A stretch of 64,000 nt of DNA. It comes from Euwallacea fornicatus. Lineage: Eukaryota; Arthropoda; Insecta; Coleoptera; Curculionidae. The DNA lies in assembly GCF_040115645.1 (NCBI RefSeq), contig NW_027096026.1:372001-436000 (forward strand), written 5' to 3'. This document shows positions 61,345 through 64,000 of the stretch, piece by piece; positions within the stretch are counted from its first letter, which is position 1; the number at the start of each line of letters is the position of its first letter. The notes under the pieces are model-generated. The model was not told where the DNA came from. It worked only from the letters and a program-made list of their open reading frames with translations, and did not search any database. The position numbers and the translations under genes were made by a program.

Positions 61345-62940
61345 ATTTGTTGTGTCGTCTCAAAGATCTCGTGGAGCTGATTAATTTGTCACTTCGTTTA
61401 AGAAATTTGGTGATCATTTGCCAAAGTTATCGAGCTTCGAAATTTGAAATGTTACAATAGTTGTGTGTTTGAGCACACAAAGTATTATTTTTCTCGGAAA
61501 TGCAACAAGATGCAATCATGATTTGTTGTGACGTCTCAAAGATCTCGTGGAGCTGATTAATTTGACACTTCGTTTAAGAAATTTGGTGATCATTTGCCAA
61601 AGTTATCGAGCTTCGAAATTTGAAATGTTACAATAGTTGTGTGTTTGAGCACACAAAGTATTATTTTTCTCGGAAATGCAACAAGATGCAATCATGATTT
61701 GTTGTGACGTTTCAAAGATCTCGTAGAGCTGATTAATTTGACACTTCGTTTAAGAAACTTGAAGTTTGTTTGCCGAAGTTATCGAGCTACGAAATTTGAA
61801 ATGTTACAAATGTTCTGTGTTTGAGCACATAAAGTACTATTTTTCTTGGAAATGCAACAAGATGAAATCATGATTTGTTGTGACGTCTCAAAAATCTCGT
61901 GGAGCTGATTAATTTGACACTTCGTTTAAGAAATTTGGTAATCATTTGCCAAAGTTATCGAGCTTCGAAGTTTGAAATGTTACAATAGTTGTGTGTTTGA
62001 GCACACAAAGTACTATTTTTCTCGGAAATGCAACAAGATGCAATCATGATTTGTTGTGACGTCTCAAAGACCTCGTGGAGCTGATTAATTTGACACTTCG
62101 TTTAAGAAATTTGGTGATCATTTGCCAAAGTTATCGAGCTTCGAAGTTTGATATGTTACAATAGTTGTGTGTTTGAGCACACAAAGTATTATTTTTCTCG
62201 GAAATGCAACAAGATGCAATCATGATTTGTTGTGACGTCTCAAAGATCTCGTGGAGCTGATTAATTTGACACTTCGTTTATGAAATTTGGTAATCATTTG
62301 CCAAAGTTATCGAGCTTCGGAGTTTGAAATGTTGCAATAGTTGTGTGTTTGAGCACACAAAGTATTATTTTTCTCGGAAATGCAACAAGATGCAATCATG
62401 ATTTGTTGTGACGTCTCAAAGATCTCGTAGAGCTGATTAATTTGACACTTCGTTTAAGAAACTTGAAGTTTGTTTGCCGAAGTTATCGAGCTTCGAAATT
62501 TGAAATGTTACAAATGTTCTGTGTTTGAGCACATAAAGTACTATTTTTCTTGGAAATGCAACAAGATGCAATTATGATTTGTTGTGACGTCTCAAAGATC
62601 TCGACGAGCTGATTAATTTGACACCTCGTTTAAGAAACTTGAAGTTTGTTTGCCGAAGTTATCGAGCTTCGAAGTTTGAAATGTTACAAAAGTTGTGTGT
62701 TTGAGCACATAAAGTACTATTTTTCTTGGAAATGCAACAAGATGCAATTATGATTTGTTGTGACGTCTCAAAAATCTCGTGGAGCTGATTAATTTGACAC
62801 TTCGTTTAAGAAATTTGGTGATCATTTGCCGCAGTTAACGAGCTTCAAAGTTTGAAATGTTACGAAAGTTGTGTGTTTGAACACATAAAGTACTATTTTC
62901 CTTGGAAATGCAAGAAGATGCAATCATGATTTGTTGTGAC

Positions 62941-64000
62941 GTCTCAAAGATCTCGTAGAGCTGATTAATTTGACACTTCGTTTAAGAAACTTGAAGTTTG
63001 TTTGCCGAAGTTATCGAGCTACGAAATTTGAAATGTTACAAATGTTCTGTGTTCGAGCACATAAAGTACTATTTTTCTTGGAAATGCAACAAGATGAAAT
63101 AATGATTTGTTGTGACGTCTCAAAGATCTCGTAGAGCTGATTAATTTGACACTTCGTTTAAGAAACTTGAAGTTTGTTTGCCGAAGTTATCGAGCTACGA
63201 AATTTGAAATGTTACAAATGTTCTGTGTTTGAGCACATAAAGTACTATTTTTCTTGGAAATGCAACAAGATGAAATAATGATTTGTTGTGACGTCTCAAA
63301 GATCTCGTAGAGCTGATTAATTTGACACTTCGTTTAAGAAACTTGAAGTTTGTTTGCCGAAGTTATCGAGCTACGAAATTTGAAATGTTACAAATGTTCT
63401 GTGTTCGAGCACATAAAGTACTATTTTTCTTGGAAATGCAACAAGATGAAATAATGATTTGTTGTGACGTCTCAAAGATCTCGTAGAGCTGATTAATTTG
63501 ACACTTCGTTTAAGAAACTTGAAGTTTGTTTGCCGAAGTTATCGAGCTACGAAATTTGAAATGTTACAAATGTTCTGTGTTTGAGCACATAAAGTACTAT
63601 TTTTCTTGGAAATGCAACAAGATGAAATCATGATTTGTTGTGACGTCTCAAAGATCTCGTAGAGCTGATTAATTTGACACTTCGTTTAAGAAACTTGAAG
63701 TTTGTTTGCCGAAGTTATCGAGCTACGAAATTTGAAATGTTACAAATGTTCTGTGTTTGAGCACATAAAGTACTATTTTTCTTGGAAATGCAACAAGATG
63801 AAATCATGATTTGTTGTGACGTCTCAAAAATCTCGTGGAGCTGATTAATTTGACACTTCGTTTAAGAAACTTGAAGTTTGTTTGCCGAAGTTATCGAGCT
63901 ACGAAATTTGAAATGTTACAAATGTTCTGTGTTTGAGCACATAAAGTACTATTTTTCTTGGAAATGCAACAAGATGAAATCATGATTTGTTGTGACGTCT
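62941..64000. repeat. Run of near-identical monomers with dimer alternation
   Basis: Six successive units share GATGAAAT, the CTTGAAGTTTG tail and GAGCTACGAAATTT, mostly with TCTCGTAGAGC, and are almost identical. GTTCGAGC and GTTTGAGC alternate at 63051, 63227, 63403 and 63579, giving a 352-bp dimer period. This is the simplest, most homogeneous part of the window and continues beyond its end. Confidence 0.75.

Larger units (their letters stand above)
49311..62400. repeat. Distinct satellite subfamily zone (CACACAAAG / TTTGCCAAAG monomers)
   Basis: From about 49.3 kb many units carry GAGCACACAAAG where earlier units have GAGCACATAAAG, together with TTTCTCGGAAA or TTTGCTTGGAAA and the hybrid tail CATTTGCCAAAGTTATCG. 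These linked changes are absent from the first 49 kb that I compared. They alternate with older types and fade out near 62.4 kb. This is a change of local homogenisation within an otherwise continuous array. Confidence 0.75.
19238..64000. repeat. 176-bp satellite array, right block
   Basis: The satellite resumes at monomer base 28 (the duplicated TAAAG), finishes that unit, and then runs from 19387 to 63914 as 253 complete 176-bp monomers, with 86 nt of another at the window end. 44528 bp divided by 176 is exactly 253. All variant-to-variant distances I measured are also whole multiples of 176. Monomers differ by scattered substitutions and by swapped variable thirds, not by indels. No ORF, RNA gene or second transposon is present in these 44.8 kb. 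Confidence 0.98.

Noticed and set aside
1..64000. Regularly spaced repeats suggesting a CRISPR array
   Set aside because: The whole 176-bp unit repeats without unique spacers, there are no cas genes, and the DNA is eukaryotic.
1..64000. Telomeric repeats (TTAGG or similar) that would place the array at a chromosome end
   Set aside because: No tandem run of such a short motif was seen anywhere in the window.
63000..64000. A second transposon at the right end
   Set aside because: The sequence is only satellite units of a homogeneous type, with no LTR, TIR or coding sequence.

Overview
The window is a block of eukaryotic satellite DNA interrupted by one LTR retrotransposon. There are no host genes, RNA genes or CRISPR arrays in it. 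The long ORF is a BEL/Pao gag-pol polyprotein, a retrotransposon class confined to animals, and its tRNA primer site and codon style fit an insect. A 176-bp, AluI-rich (AGCT) satellite recalls the honey bee AluI satellite from memory, so a hymenopteran is a reasonable guess that the sequence alone cannot prove.

Layout. 1-11824: head-to-tail 176-bp satellite (67 complete monomers plus 32 nt). 11825-19237: a BEL/Pao element in + orientation, flanked by the 5-bp target duplication TAAAG. 19238-64000: the same satellite resumes at exactly the interrupted base (149 nt, then 253 complete monomers and an 86-nt partial). Every checkpoint I measured lies an exact multiple of 176 from the others, so there is no net indel across about 320 monomers. 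Above the monomer level the array is a mosaic of segmental duplications of 2, 6, 7, 9, 14, 15, 24, 26, 29 and 39 monomers, and its right part (from about 49.3 kb) belongs to a different subfamily mix.

Element. It runs 5' LTR, tRNA-Tyr-type primer binding site, leader, one uninterrupted 1764-codon gag-pol ORF (gag with zinc knuckles, aspartic protease, reverse transcriptase, RNase H, integrase, C-terminal DUF5641-like domain), polypurine tract, 3' LTR. No env ORF is present. All catalytic residues I looked for are present, and the LTRs are identical wherever they align, so the insertion is young.

Main oddity. The 5' LTR is rearranged. 331 bp found in the 3' LTR (18645-18975) are missing and replaced by an inverted copy of LTR end + PBS + leader + first codons of gag. 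This makes a perfect 454-bp inverted repeat (12080-12533 / 12569-13022) around a 35-nt spacer. The outer junction has 6-bp microhomology (CAAAAT), which points to template switching during reverse transcription. A transcript from the retained 5' TATA box would fold into a long hairpin that buries the primer site and the gag start codon. The copy therefore looks coding-intact but probably unable to replicate, and could be a source of dsRNA/siRNA against its own family.
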